From Armatimonadota bacterium (lineage in GTDB: Bacteria > Armatimonadota > UBA5829 > DTJY01), in the NCBI GenBank assembly GCA_017993055.1, contig JAGONM010000026.1:1-37717 (forward strand): a DNA stretch of 37,717 nt. Reading direction: 5' to 3'. Within the stretch, counting starts at the first letter, position 1, and each line of letters begins with the position of its first letter. Shown here in pieces: positions 23,117-30,990 of the stretch. The notes below the pieces were generated by a model. It was not told the DNA's origin. It did no database searches and was given only the letters and a program-made list of their open reading frames with translations. The position numbers and the translations under genes are program-made.

Positions 23117-23183
23117 GGCCGGTGCGGCGCGCCCGGAACACGGCACCATCGTAACGAGTCTATCAAACCAGGAGGTGGTTCAA

Positions 23184-23900
23184 ATGCAGCAAAGCAAGGC
23201 AAATCGTCTCTTGCGCGGCCTGCTGCCGATCATCGCAGTCATTCTACTTCTTATTCCCATCCTCGCCTGCGCCGTCCACCGGGCCAGGGAGGCGTCCGAG
23301 CAGCAGACGTGCGCGGAGAACCTCAAGCGCCTTGGGGTCGCGTGCGAGATGTACCAGGCCGACTGGGACGACGTCCTCGTCCCCTACGGCGCGCCGTTCG
23401 CCTGGACTCCGTGCGGCATGTGGCCCATTCTCCTTGACGCGTACATCAGGAAGATTCCAGGAAGCATCCCGTACGGTGACGTGCCGCCCGAGTACCGGTG
23501 CCCCAGCCGGCCCGATACGAAGGCGTGGGCGTACGAGCGCGACTACGGGATGAACCAGAAGTGCGGTGGCTGGATGGCCGTGAATCCCACCCCGTCTCAG
23601 ATCGTGGTCGTGCCAGTGGCGAAGGTCAGGTATCCATCGCAGACGATCCGAATCGCCGACGTAGAATGGGGCGCCGTGGGCGGAAGCTGGTTCGCCGCGA
23701 CGCCTGTTGAGTATATCGCCGGTGACCCGGACTGCAAGCGCTTCCCGGAGTGGCACAGCGACAAGGGAAACGTGCTCTGGATTGACGGGCACGTATCGGC
23801 GATGACGCGCGACCAGTACAACATGCGGGACGACGGCCCGTACAGCGGCCAGATATGGCTCCGGTTCGAAGGCCCGAAGCCGGCTCTGCCGGCGGACTGA
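23184..23900 (+). CDS. Membrane-anchored H-X9-DG protein (pseudopilin-like, DUF1559-related)
   Basis: 238 aa. An N-terminal transmembrane helix (about 12-32) is followed by 'HRAREASEQQTCAENLKRLG' and 'MYQADWDD', the conserved DUF1559/pseudopilin block. The C-terminal motif is exact: His, nine residues (SDKGNVLWI), Asp-Gly. The usual prepilin peptidase site (G-[FM]-T-L-[IV]-E) is absent from the N-terminus, so it is probably not processed as a pilin. CAGGAGGTG lies upstream of the ATG at 23184. Only 17 nt separate it from the propeller gene, so the two are likely co-transcribed. A paralogue with the same layout is at 27542-28243. The function is unknown; a role near a type II secretion-like or cell-surface system is inferred from the family. 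Confidence 0.85.
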   Translation: MQQSKANRLLRGLLPIIAVILLLIPILACAVHRAREASEQQTCAENLKRLGVACEMYQADWDDVLVPYGAPFAWTPCGMWPILLDAYIRKIPGSIPYGDVPPEYRCPSRPDTKAWAYERDYGMNQKCGGWMAVNPTPSQIVVVPVAKVRYPSQTIRIADVEWGAVGGSWFAATPVEYIAGDPDCKRFPEWHSDKGNVLWIDGHVSAMTRDQYNMRDDGPYSGQIWLRFEGPKPALPAD

Positions 23901-23917
23901 CGGAAAGGAGGGCCCAA

Positions 23918-26900
23918 ATGAAGCACGTGCGTTTGTGCCTTACCATTGCATTTATTCTTTCATTCATCTGCGGCGCGGGTTACGCTCAATACGACCTCGG
24001 CCAGCCGGTTCGCCTGGACACGCGACCGGTCACGGCGGGCTCGACCGGGTGGTTCCAGTCGAACCCGGCGATCGCAAGCTCCGGGACCATCTACCTGGCC
24101 GTCTGGGTGGATATGCGGGATGCCGGGCGTCCGTCGGACCTCTATGCCGCCCGCATCGCCGACGACGGGACCGTCCTCGACCCGCTGGGTATCAGGCTCA
24201 CCACGAACGCCTCCGTCGCCGGCAGGCCCGACGTCTGCTGGAACGGCGAGAGCTTCTTCATAGTCTACGCGGGCAACTCAGGGGTCGTGGGGACGCGCAT
24301 TCTGAGCCTCAGGGTCTCGCCCAACGGAGCGGTGTTGGATCAGCAGCCCGTGGTTGTCTGTGACAGCGGCCAGCCGCGCAATCCGCGGACGGCGTGGAAC
24401 GGTACGCATCACACGGTAGCGTGGATAGGCGACACTGAGAGCCCCGCGAGTTACGGCGGGGTATTCAGCCGAACGGTCAGTCTCGGCGGAACCGTCTCCG
24501 GGACCGTCAACACCGTTTGCGCCGGGGCCGTGACGAGCGATCTGGGCGCGAGCAACGTGGCGATCGCGTCGGCCTTCTACGGACCGACCCTGGTGGTATG
24601 GGCGGACGAACGGAATTCGGCCGACACCTCGACCGATCTCTACGGGCGAATCGTAGGCGCAGACTCCGACTTCCCGATCTCCACGGACGCCGGAGCGCAG
24701 GATCAACCGCACGCATGTTACACGAGCGAGCAGTTCATGGTGGTTTGGACGAGCAGGCAGCAGTCCTACAGCTTCATAATGGCCAGGCGCGTCACGACAA
24801 GGGGCACACTGCCCGATCCGTTCAGTACCATCATCAGCGCCGCCACTGAGCGGCAGTTCGATCCGCAGGTCGCGGCGGAGGGCAACAGCCAGCGGGGGCT
24901 GGTCACGTGGACGCGGAAGGCCGGTCTCGGGCAGCTCGACATCTACGCCGGACGCGTCGGGTTCGACGGCGCGGCGCTCGACGGGGCCGGTTTCCCGGTC
25001 TGCGCGGAGAGCGATCGGCAGATCAGGCCGTGCGTCGGGTCTGCCGCCGCCGGCTACCTTGTCTGCTGGATGGATTCGAGGAACGACGCGGGTCCCACGG
25101 TGCCGGGCTTCGGCTTCCAGGTCCGGGGCAGGCGGGTCGAATCCACCGGAACCCCCGCCGGAAGCGAGTTCCCGCTGACGCGCTCGGCTCCCCAGCACAA
25201 GGCGTCGTGCTCGGCCTACAGCGGACGGGAGTTCCTAGTCTGCTGGGAGGAGTGGACCGATGCGGGCCGGACACTCTACGGCGAGGTGCTGAACGCCTAT
25301 GCCGGTTCGCCCGTCACCGCCCCGACGCCCTTCGCGATCGCTCAGGTCGCGGTCGAGCACCCATATCCGGCGGCGGCCTGGAACGGCGAGAACTTCGTCG
25401 TCATTTGGCTCGACGGCGGTGAGTTGTCGCCCGGAGTCGTCGGCCCGAACAAGGTGATGGCCGCGCGCATATCCCGCGCCGGCACGGTCCTCGATCCCGC
25501 GGGCATCGTGGTTTATGACGGCGGCGCGACCTCGATCCGCGTCAGGCCCGCGGTTGCGTCGGACGGCAATCGCTGTCTCGTCGCGTTTCGACCCGGGAAT
25601 TGGTTCTATGGGTACGTGGGTGACGTCAACGGGGTACTGCTCTCCCGCGACGGCGCACTCTCCCCCGCCGTCCTCGTGGGCACGTCGAGGAGCCGCTCCG
25701 TCCACGAAGGACTCGCCGCCTGCTGGACCGGCCAGCGCTACATCGTTGCCTGGAAGCGGGCCCTGGACATCAGGAATCCTCCACCGTACACTCTCGGCGG
25801 TATAGACTATGCCACCGTAACCGCCGACGGAGTGCCTTCTGGGGTCCGCAGCATCACCGACGAGACGTGCCCGGACTACTTCAAGCTCGCCTGCAGCGGC
25901 GGGAATGTGCTCCTGGCAGCCTACGGACCGGAGATCGTCACCCGGAGGTTTTCTCTGACCGGCAATCTGCTGGATACGACGCCTCTGATCATCCCGCAGT
26001 CCGCCGGTGCCGACTCCGTGAACGTCGCGTGGAACGGCGCGGACTACATCATTACATGGCTGTCCGGCAAAGAGAACGCCGCGAGCGCTCAGCCCTGGCA
26101 GGACGACATGGTGGCCGCGCGGGTCAACTACTTCAACCAGCTCGTAGATACCGTGCCCATCTCGGTAACGGATACTCCCTTGTCGGAACTCGGCGGCTCG
26201 ATGTGCGCCGGACCTCCGGGCCGCGTCTTCCTCGCGTATTCGAACTCGGACGGCCCGCCGTACCGGTCCACGCGGGCGAAGGGGCTCTTCCTCGACGCCT
26301 GGTTGACGGTGAGCAGCATCGGGCAGATCGGCCGGCTCTACGAAGGCGCCCGCGTCAACGTTCCCGGCGAGGTGGTGACCGCACTGTTCCCAATGTACTT
26401 CCGTGATACCGACGGCCACTCCCGTATATACGACCGCTTCTATATTCAGGAAGGCCGCTCGTTCGGCATAGGGGTCAAGTCTCCCCGCAGCGAAGGTTCG
26501 CCGGTTGCCGGCAACGCGGTCTCGTTCAGCGGCAGGCTGAAAAAGATCAACGGCGAGGCCACGATAGAATCATCCGATGTCAACGTCATCAGCACATCGA
26601 ATCCCTTGCCGGCCCCGATCGGCATGACCTGCCGCAATCTCGGCGGCGTCGGTCCGACCTCGGCGTTCACCAGCGTTGACGGCGCGCTCGGTCTCTACAA
26701 CGTCGGCCTGCTCGTGAAGACCTGGGGCAGGGTGACGAGCGTCGAAGGCGATACCTTCTACCTCGACGACGGCTTGAACGTGCCCATAGATCAATGGCGA
26801 GTCGGCGTGAAGGTCTACGGGACGGCCCCGCCTTCGCCCTATGCCGAGGTGACCGGGATATCGGGGTCCGAGACCTTTGGCGACAAGATCATCCGGGTCA

Positions 26901-26947
26901 TCCGCGCGACCGACGTGCGGGGGATCAGTGACCCGCCGCTCCGGTGA
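23918..26947 (+). CDS. Large secreted beta-propeller-like protein with C-terminal tandem OB module
   Basis: 1009 aa. Signal peptide about 1-24. Residues ~25-780 are built from repeats of the type 'P..AWNG..F.V.W.D.R....D.YA.R....G..LDP.GI', which indicates one or two beta-propellers of the sialidase/WD40-like kind. No Asp-box enzyme site was recognised. The last ~200 residues are the tandem OB-like module: first half 'GQIGRLYEGARVNVPGEVVT' with 'FYIQEGRS.GIGVKS', second half 'NVGLLVKTWGRVTSVEGDTF' with 'YLDDGL' and 'GVKVYG'. It is probably a surface or extracellular binding protein. GGAAAGGAGGG precedes the ATG at 23918; an in-frame extension to 23855 overlaps the upstream gene and is rejected. 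It is likely the second gene of the 23184 operon. Confidence 0.85.
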   Translation: MKHVRLCLTIAFILSFICGAGYAQYDLGQPVRLDTRPVTAGSTGWFQSNPAIASSGTIYLAVWVDMRDAGRPSDLYAARIADDGTVLDPLGIRLTTNASVAGRPDVCWNGESFFIVYAGNSGVVGTRILSLRVSPNGAVLDQQPVVVCDSGQPRNPRTAWNGTHHTVAWIGDTESPASYGGVFSRTVSLGGTVSGTVNTVCAGAVTSDLGASNVAIASAFYGPTLVVWADERNSADTSTDLYGRIVGADSDFPISTDAGAQDQPHACYTSEQFMVVWTSRQQSYSFIMARRVTTRGTLPDPFSTIISAATERQFDPQVAAEGNSQRGLVTWTRKAGLGQLDIYAGRVGFDGAALDGAGFPVCAESDRQIRPCVGSAAAGYLVCWMDSRNDAGPTVPGFGFQVRGRRVESTGTPAGSEFPLTRSAPQHKASCSAYSGREFLVCWEEWTDAGRTLYGEVLNAYAGSPVTAPTPFAIAQVAVEHPYPAAAWNGENFVVIWLDGGELSPGVVGPNKVMAARISRAGTVLDPAGIVVYDGGATSIRVRPAVASDGNRCLVAFRPGNWFYGYVGDVNGVLLSRDGALSPAVLVGTSRSRSVHEGLAACWTGQRYIVAWKRALDIRNPPPYTLGGIDYATVTADGVPSGVRSITDETCPDYFKLACSGGNVLLAAYGPEIVTRRFSLTGNLLDTTPLIIPQSAGADSVNVAWNGADYIITWLSGKENAASAQPWQDDMVAARVNYFNQLVDTVPISVTDTPLSELGGSMCAGPPGRVFLAYSNSDGPPYRSTRAKGLFLDAWLTVSSIGQIGRLYEGARVNVPGEVVTALFPMYFRDTDGHSRIYDRFYIQEGRSFGIGVKSPRSEGSPVAGNAVSFSGRLKKINGEATIESSDVNVISTSNPLPAPIGMTCRNLGGVGPTSAFTSVDGALGLYNVGLLVKTWGRVTSVEGDTFYLDDGLNVPIDQWRVGVKVYGTAPPSPYAEVTGISGSETFGDKIIRVIRATDVRGISDPPLR

Positions 26948-26960
26948 TGCGCGACTCACG

Positions 26961-27222
26961 GCGTCACCCTGAACTCGATTCAGGGCCCACGTGATTCTGG
27001 ATGCTGAATCGAGTTCAGCATGACGGTGGAGCGGCATGTGGCGGCCGGTAGTGGCCGTGGCTCGGTGCCGGCCAGCCGCCCTTCGATACACGCGCCGGAG
27101 CGCGCACTCAGGGCTTACGGAGCCGGAACCTCCCCCAACCCCTCCTTGATAAGGAGGGGAGCTTCCTGCTGTCCCCCTTGACAAGGGGGACCGGCCTCCG
27201 AGCCGAGGGGGTTCTGCCTCCC
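26961..27222. repeat. Cluster of family B, A and C repeats
   Basis: Family B at about 26961-27026, family A (reverse orientation, GCCCTTCGATACACGCGCCG to ACTCAGGGCT) at about 27079-27117, and family C at about 27127-27222. No gene is seen in this stretch. Confidence 0.85.
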
Positions 27223-27273
27223 CTACCTTTCCGCGAGGGAATGCCTGCCCGGACCGCGAAACGTAGACCTGGC

Positions 27274-27480
27274 ATGGGCGACTACGACGACATCGAGGAC
27301 GAGGACCGCGAGGAGAAGCGCCGCCGCAGGGAAATGGAGGACGACGAGGACGCCCTGACCTTCGTCATCGCGGACGAGCACGCCAGGCAGTGGAGGGAAG
27401 CCCACGGCGGGTCGTGCTGCCTGGTCCCGGCCGCGGTCGCTCTCGCGCTTGCCCTCGCGGCCGCCGTCCTGATGCGGTGA
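27274..27480 (+). CDS. Possible small membrane protein, highly charged
   Basis: 68 aa. The first ~40 residues are very rich in Asp, Glu and Arg (DDIEDEDREEKRRRREMEDD), and the last ~20 form a hydrophobic helix (VPAAVALALALAAAVLM) ending in Arg. That layout fits a small C-tail-anchored protein. No good ribosome-binding site is visible; an upstream ATG at 27241 would add 11 residues but has GAGGGA directly adjoining it. It is unrecognised, and the charged bias could be chance in high-GC DNA. The next gene starts 61 nt downstream. Confidence 0.45.
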   Translation: MGDYDDIEDEDREEKRRRREMEDDEDALTFVIADEHARQWREAHGGSCCLVPAAVALALALAAAVLMR

Positions 27481-27541
27481 ACCCGCTCCGGGGCGTATCC
27501 TTTCGCCGCCCCGTCCCGTCTATCCCGTGGAGGGTGCCGAG

Positions 27542-28243
27542 ATGCCCGAGAAGAGAGCTTGGAGTTGGGTTCTCGCCGTGATCGCGGTGCTGGCCGCGGT
27601 CGCCGCGCTTGCGTGGACGGCCGTCGCGGTCGCGAAGAACCTGCGCGAGGCGTCCCGGCAGAACCAATGCATGGAGAACCTGCGGCTGCTCGGCCGCGCG
27701 TGCGAGATGTACCAGAATGACTGGCACGGAGTCCTCGTCCCCTACGGCGCGCCGTTCGCGTGGAGTCCAAACGGCATATGGCCGGTCCTGCTCGACCCGT
27801 ACCTGAAGCGGATGGTCGGCGGCGCCTCGGTAAGAACGAACCTGGCGAAGATATTCAAGTGCCCAGATGACGAAGGTTTGGAGTGTTTCTGCTTCAGACC
27901 CAGCTATGGCATGAACCAGAGGTGCGGGGGCTGGCAGCCGAAAGGGAAGCCGGTAGTCATCTCGCTGAAAAGCGTCAAGTTCCCGTCCGCGACCATCCGA
28001 ATCGCGGAGGTGATGTGGGAAGCGCAGGCCGGAAGCCTCTTCGCCGCCAGGCCGAGCGATTACAGGCCACACGACCCCACATCCCATATGTTCGCGACCT
28101 GGCACAGGGGCAGGGGAAACGTCCTCTGGATTGACGGGCACGTCTGCTCGATGACGCTGGAGCAGTACAACCTGCGGGACAAGGGACCGTACGACGGCAA
28201 CATCTGGCTCCGCCTCGAAGGCCCGAAGCCGCCTCGGCCGTAG
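27542..28243 (+). CDS. Membrane-anchored H-X9-DG protein, paralogue of 23184-23900
   Basis: 233 aa. A transmembrane helix (about 9-31) is followed by 'LREASRQNQCMENLRLLGRA' and 'CEMYQNDWHGVLVPYGAPFAW', nearly identical in layout to the 23184 protein. It ends with the same motif: His, RGRGNVLWI, Asp-Gly-His. Both share 'YGMNQ.CGGW' and the C-terminal 'YNLRD.GPY.G.IWLR.EGPKP'. It too lacks the prepilin peptidase cleavage site. GGAGGG lies 7 nt before the ATG at 27542; a GTG 15 nt upstream is in frame but less likely. The function is unknown. Confidence 0.87.
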   Translation: MPEKRAWSWVLAVIAVLAAVAALAWTAVAVAKNLREASRQNQCMENLRLLGRACEMYQNDWHGVLVPYGAPFAWSPNGIWPVLLDPYLKRMVGGASVRTNLAKIFKCPDDEGLECFCFRPSYGMNQRCGGWQPKGKPVVISLKSVKFPSATIRIAEVMWEAQAGSLFAARPSDYRPHDPTSHMFATWHRGRGNVLWIDGHVCSMTLEQYNLRDKGPYDGNIWLRLEGPKPPRP

Positions 28244-28318
28244 AGGGTTCAGAGCTCCAGATTCAACAGGCGGCGTCTCTCCCCCCTCCCTCCAATCCTC
28301 CCCCGTTCCCTCCGATAA

Positions 28319-28337
28319 TACCGGTAGAACTACCAGG
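28319..28337. promoter_or_regulatory. Operator-like palindrome overlapping the ribosome-binding site of the CheC-like gene
   Basis: TACCGGTA-GAAC-TACCAGG, the reverse-complement form of the motif at 22867-22887. It overlaps AGGAGG (28335-28340) of the next gene, so a bound protein or the RNA form could block translation. Confidence 0.4.
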
Positions 28338-28348
28338 AGGGTTCAGCC

Positions 28349-29098
28349 ATGCAGCACCGGGACAGGTTCAGGGAACAGCTTGCCTTCGCGAGGGAGATCG
28401 GCTCGACGGCCGCCTCGCACGCCGCCCGCGCGGTCGAGGAGACGGTCGGGGCGGGCGTCCGCGTCTCCGAGATCAACTCCGGGCTCTTCCGCGTCATCTC
28501 GCTGATGGAGATGGTGACCGACCCGGCGAACAAGGCTGTAGGGGTGGTCGCGCGCGTCGAGGGGAAGGCTCCCGGCCACGCGCTCTTCCTGTTCCCGTAC
28601 GCCGACGCTCCCGCGCTGGTGGACAAGGTGGACGCCAACCCGGACGGCACCACGAAGCAGATTGACGGCTACGCGCTCTCCGTGCTGAGCGGGCTCGGCG
28701 GGAAGCTGATCTCCTCGTCGCTCGCGGCGTTCTCCGACGAGACGGGCCTCGCCTTCCGCATCGGCGCGACTCAGACGCTGGTTGACATGGCGTGGGCGGT
28801 CGTGTCGAAGGTCTTCATGGCGGCGCTCGCCACCGACGAGAACGCGGTCATGGTGGCCAGCAGGTTCGGCGACGGGCCGGGAGTGCTCGACGGGCTGTTC
28901 CTCTACATCCCCGGGCCGGGGAGCCTTCAGGCGATGGAGGCCGCGCGCGCCGGGAAGCTCGGCATAGAGCTTGACCTCGGGGAGTTCCCGCACGAATCGG
29001 AGCCCGCCCGGAGGCTCGACATCGAGCCGGACACCGCCGGCCGGGTGATCCCGCTTACGATGTGGGACATAGACTACGACCTGCCCGCGGCGGCGTGA
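28349..29098 (+). CDS. CheC-like protein with both phosphatase sites degenerate
   Basis: 249 aa, cytoplasmic. The layout follows CheC: an N-terminal helix 'LAFAREIGSTAASHAARAVE' aligns with the first CheC active-site helix, 'LSVLSGLGGKLISSSLAAFS' with the second, and 'FLYIPGPGSLQAM' with the end of the fold. CheC/CheX/FliY phosphatases dephosphorylate CheY with an E-x2-N motif in each helix. Here the first is Glu16-x2-Ser19 and the second is Gly115-x2-Gly118, so the key Asn is lost in both and the Glu in one. It is probably a binding or structural homologue, not an active phosphatase. AGGAGGG lies upstream of the ATG. A membrane sensor-like gene is nearby (30114-30584), but no other chemotaxis gene is present. 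Confidence 0.75.
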   Translation: MQHRDRFREQLAFAREIGSTAASHAARAVEETVGAGVRVSEINSGLFRVISLMEMVTDPANKAVGVVARVEGKAPGHALFLFPYADAPALVDKVDANPDGTTKQIDGYALSVLSGLGGKLISSSLAAFSDETGLAFRIGATQTLVDMAWAVVSKVFMAALATDENAVMVASRFGDGPGVLDGLFLYIPGPGSLQAMEAARAGKLGIELDLGEFPHESEPARRLDIEPDTAGRVIPLTMWDIDYDLPAAA

Positions 29099-29139
29099 TC
29101 GGCGGCGGGAAGGGATAAGGGGTAAGCAAGACCGCCCCT

Positions 29140-29258
29140 GACGTCATGCCGGACACGATCCGGCATCCAGAGGGATGGATCCTGAATCGAGTTCAGGATG
29201 ACGCGGCGCTCGTTCAGGGTGCCGGTCACCCATCACCCATCACTCATCACGAATCACC
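29140..29258. repeat. Family B repeat and short TCACCCATCA-type tandem repeat
   Basis: Family B at about 29140-29202 (GTCATGCCGGACACGATCCG and its partner), then CACCCATCACTCATCACG words at about 29227-29258, which contain the stop codon of the oxidoreductase gene on the other strand. Confidence 0.8.
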
Positions 29259-30104
29259 GACAGCCACCCACGCCCCGCCGGCGGCGAGCGACTCGTCCGC
29301 GCGCTCCAGCACCGAGACCAGGGCCGTCGCCCGCTCCGCCGGGAAGCCGCCCTCCCCCGTGCGGAAGAACTCGACGTTCCGGCGCATCAGGTTCGCGTAG
29401 AACCCGTCGAAATCCGCGACCGCCGCCGACCGGTACGTCTCCGCGCTCGTCCGGATGCCGACCGTCCAAGGGAAGAGCGACCACATGTCGTCCGCCGCCC
29501 GCACCGTCACGAACGCGCGCCTGCCCCCGCCGTAGTCGAGCGTCACCATCCGGCTCGACGGCGTGCCGGTGTCCGCGAGCCGCTCGATGCCCGCGCCCAT
29601 CACCCGGAGCGCCATCGCCAGCGTGTGAAGGCCGTAGTTCCTCCACTCGCCCATGCCCGTCACCCACACCTCGGCCGGCTCGCCCTCGATCTCGCCTAGC
29701 AGCGCCTCCAGTTCCACCGCGAACGCGAGGCCGGAACTGGACGTTATCCTCGCGCCGTGCCGCTCCGCGAGGGCCACTATCTCCCGGGCGTCGGCGGCGC
29801 TGAAGGAGAGCGCCTTGTCTATTGCCGTCGGCTTGCCGAAGGGGAGCACCCCCCGGCAGAGCTTCAGGTGGTCGGGGATGTCGTCCGGCGCGAGGACGAT
29901 CGCCGCGTCGGCACTCCCGACGGCCTCGGCGATGCTCCCGGCCCGGGGAACCCCGTTCTTCGCGCACCAGTCGTCGCCCCGGGGGTCGGACTCCCAGGCG
30001 GCGGAGACATCGGCGCCCAGGTCGGAGAGCGGGCCTCTCAGCAGGGAGAGGAACTTGTCCGCGTGGTAGTTGTTCAGGTGGTGGTCAATGAAAGCGATGC
30101 GCAT
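29247..30104 (-). CDS. Gfo/Idh/MocA-like oxidoreductase, shortened
   Basis: 285 aa, shorter than the usual 330-380. The N-terminal Rossmann half starts 'MRIAFIDHHLNNYHADKF' and lacks the normal GxGxxG loop, so nucleotide binding is uncertain. The 'EKP' motif appears as Asp-Lys97-Ala (AIDKALS), and a candidate catalytic His160 follows (NYGLH). Family members oxidise or reduce sugars and inositols with NAD(P). The last residues and the TGA stop lie in a short tandem repeat, so the C-terminus may have been trimmed or replaced by repeat insertion. GGGAG precedes the ATG on the minus strand. The membrane-sensor gene ends 10 nt upstream on the same strand, so the two probably form an operon. Confidence 0.8.
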   Translation of the reverse strand: MRIAFIDHHLNNYHADKFLSLLRGPLSDLGADVSAAWESDPRGDDWCAKNGVPRAGSIAEAVGSADAAIVLAPDDIPDHLKLCRGVLPFGKPTAIDKALSFSAADAREIVALAERHGARITSSSGLAFAVELEALLGEIEGEPAEVWVTGMGEWRNYGLHTLAMALRVMGAGIERLADTGTPSSRMVTLDYGGGRRAFVTVRAADDMWSLFPWTVGIRTSAETYRSAAVADFDGFYANLMRRNVEFFRTGEGGFPAERATALVSVLERADESLAAGGAWVAVGDS

Positions 30105-30113
30105 GGAACTCCC

Positions 30114-30584
30114 TCAGCGGTTCGAGACGCCGATCCACACGGTGCCGACGCGGCTCGTAAGGTTCATGACGGGCACGGAGGCGTGGTTGACCCCCCCGCC
30201 CTCGACCGGCTCAGCGAACGGCTTGCCCTGGAAGGCCCTGTCCGTGTGGACTTCCGCCATGCCGTCGGTGTTGACGATGGCGACGTACGCGAGCCCGCCG
30301 CGGGTCACCGCCTGGTCGGCGTACTGCTGAAGCTCCTCCCAGTTGCCCTGAACGATCTGCCGGTTGCCGAACGTGGCGATCGCGCCGGCGACCTGGTCGG
30401 CGACCTCTCTCTGGGCGGCGGCCAGGTCGGCCTGTGACGAGGCCTTGAGCGACCGGAGGGCCATCGCCTGGGAGACCCAGAGGACCAGCGCGGCGACGAC
30501 GACCAGCGCGAGGAGGATGAGGGCCCACCTCAGCGTGATCCTCCTGTCCAGGAACCCCTTCTTCGGGGATATCGAATCGTTCAT
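30114..30584 (-). CDS. Single-pass membrane protein with extracytoplasmic sensor-like domain
   Basis: 156 aa. A short cytoplasmic N-terminus rich in Lys/Arg, one transmembrane helix (about 20-42), then a helical segment (ASSQADLAAAQREVADQVAG) and a beta-rich C-terminal part with 'GLAYVAIVNTDGMAEVHTD' and 'GTVWIGVSN'. This resembles the periplasmic half of a Cache/PAS-like sensor, as in chemoreceptors or histidine kinases, but no signalling output domain follows. The ATG at 30584 is preferred over one 15 nt upstream because GGAGGTGA lies 5-6 nt before it. It is probably co-transcribed with the oxidoreductase 10 nt downstream. Confidence 0.75.
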   Translation of the reverse strand: MNDSISPKKGFLDRRITLRWALILLALVVVAALVLWVSQAMALRSLKASSQADLAAAQREVADQVAGAIATFGNRQIVQGNWEELQQYADQAVTRGGLAYVAIVNTDGMAEVHTDRAFQGKPFAEPVEGGGVNHASVPVMNLTSRVGTVWIGVSNR

Positions 30585-30661
30585 CTCGCTCACCTCCATC
30601 GGCGGTCGGGCGGCTGCCCCTACTACTGTACCAGATTACCGGGCCGAGGGGAAGGGCGCGG

Positions 30662-30925
30662 GGGAGTGATGGGTGATGAGTAGTCGGACCCGCTAGTCTC
30701 GAGTAGCGAAGCGTATCGAGAGACGGCGGCATGCGCAGCGGCCGCGCCTCAGTGCCGACCGGCCGCCCTTCGATACACTCTCCGCTCCGCTCCGAGCACT
30801 CAGGGCTCACGGTTCCTGTCGGACGCAAGACGGGCGTCACCCTGAACGACCGCCCGTCATCCTGAACTCGATTCAGGATCCACGGACGCGCATGGATGCC
30901 GGATCGTGTCCGGCATGACGTCAGG
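30662..30925. repeat. Cluster of D, G, A and B repeats
   Basis: A short GGGTGATGAG stretch (about 30662-30682), a half-size family G element (30690-30728), family A (about 30767-30810) and family B (about 30838-30922). No gene is seen between 30600 and 30990. Confidence 0.8.
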
Positions 30926-30955
30926 GGCGGTCTTGCCCCCTGCCCCTCCCCGCAC

Positions 30956-30984
30956 TTGGCAATCCTCGCGCAAAATGCTAGAAT
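30956..30984 (+). promoter_or_regulatory. Sigma-70-type promoter of the double-SIS gene, probably leaderless
   Basis: TTGGCA (30956-30961), a 17-nt spacer and TAGAAT (30979-30984), with a TG extension (TGC) before the -10. The expected start falls at 30990-30992 and the ATG is at 30991, so the transcript would have little or no 5' leader. No Shine-Dalgarno sequence is seen. Confidence 0.75.
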
Positions 30985-30990
30985 GCCCGC

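Noticed and set aside
30957-30972. Sigma-54 site before the double-SIS gene (TGGCAAT-N4-GCGCA)
   Set aside because: GG-N10-GC spacing is present, but the -12 box lacks the TT, and a much better sigma-70 promoter uses the same bases.
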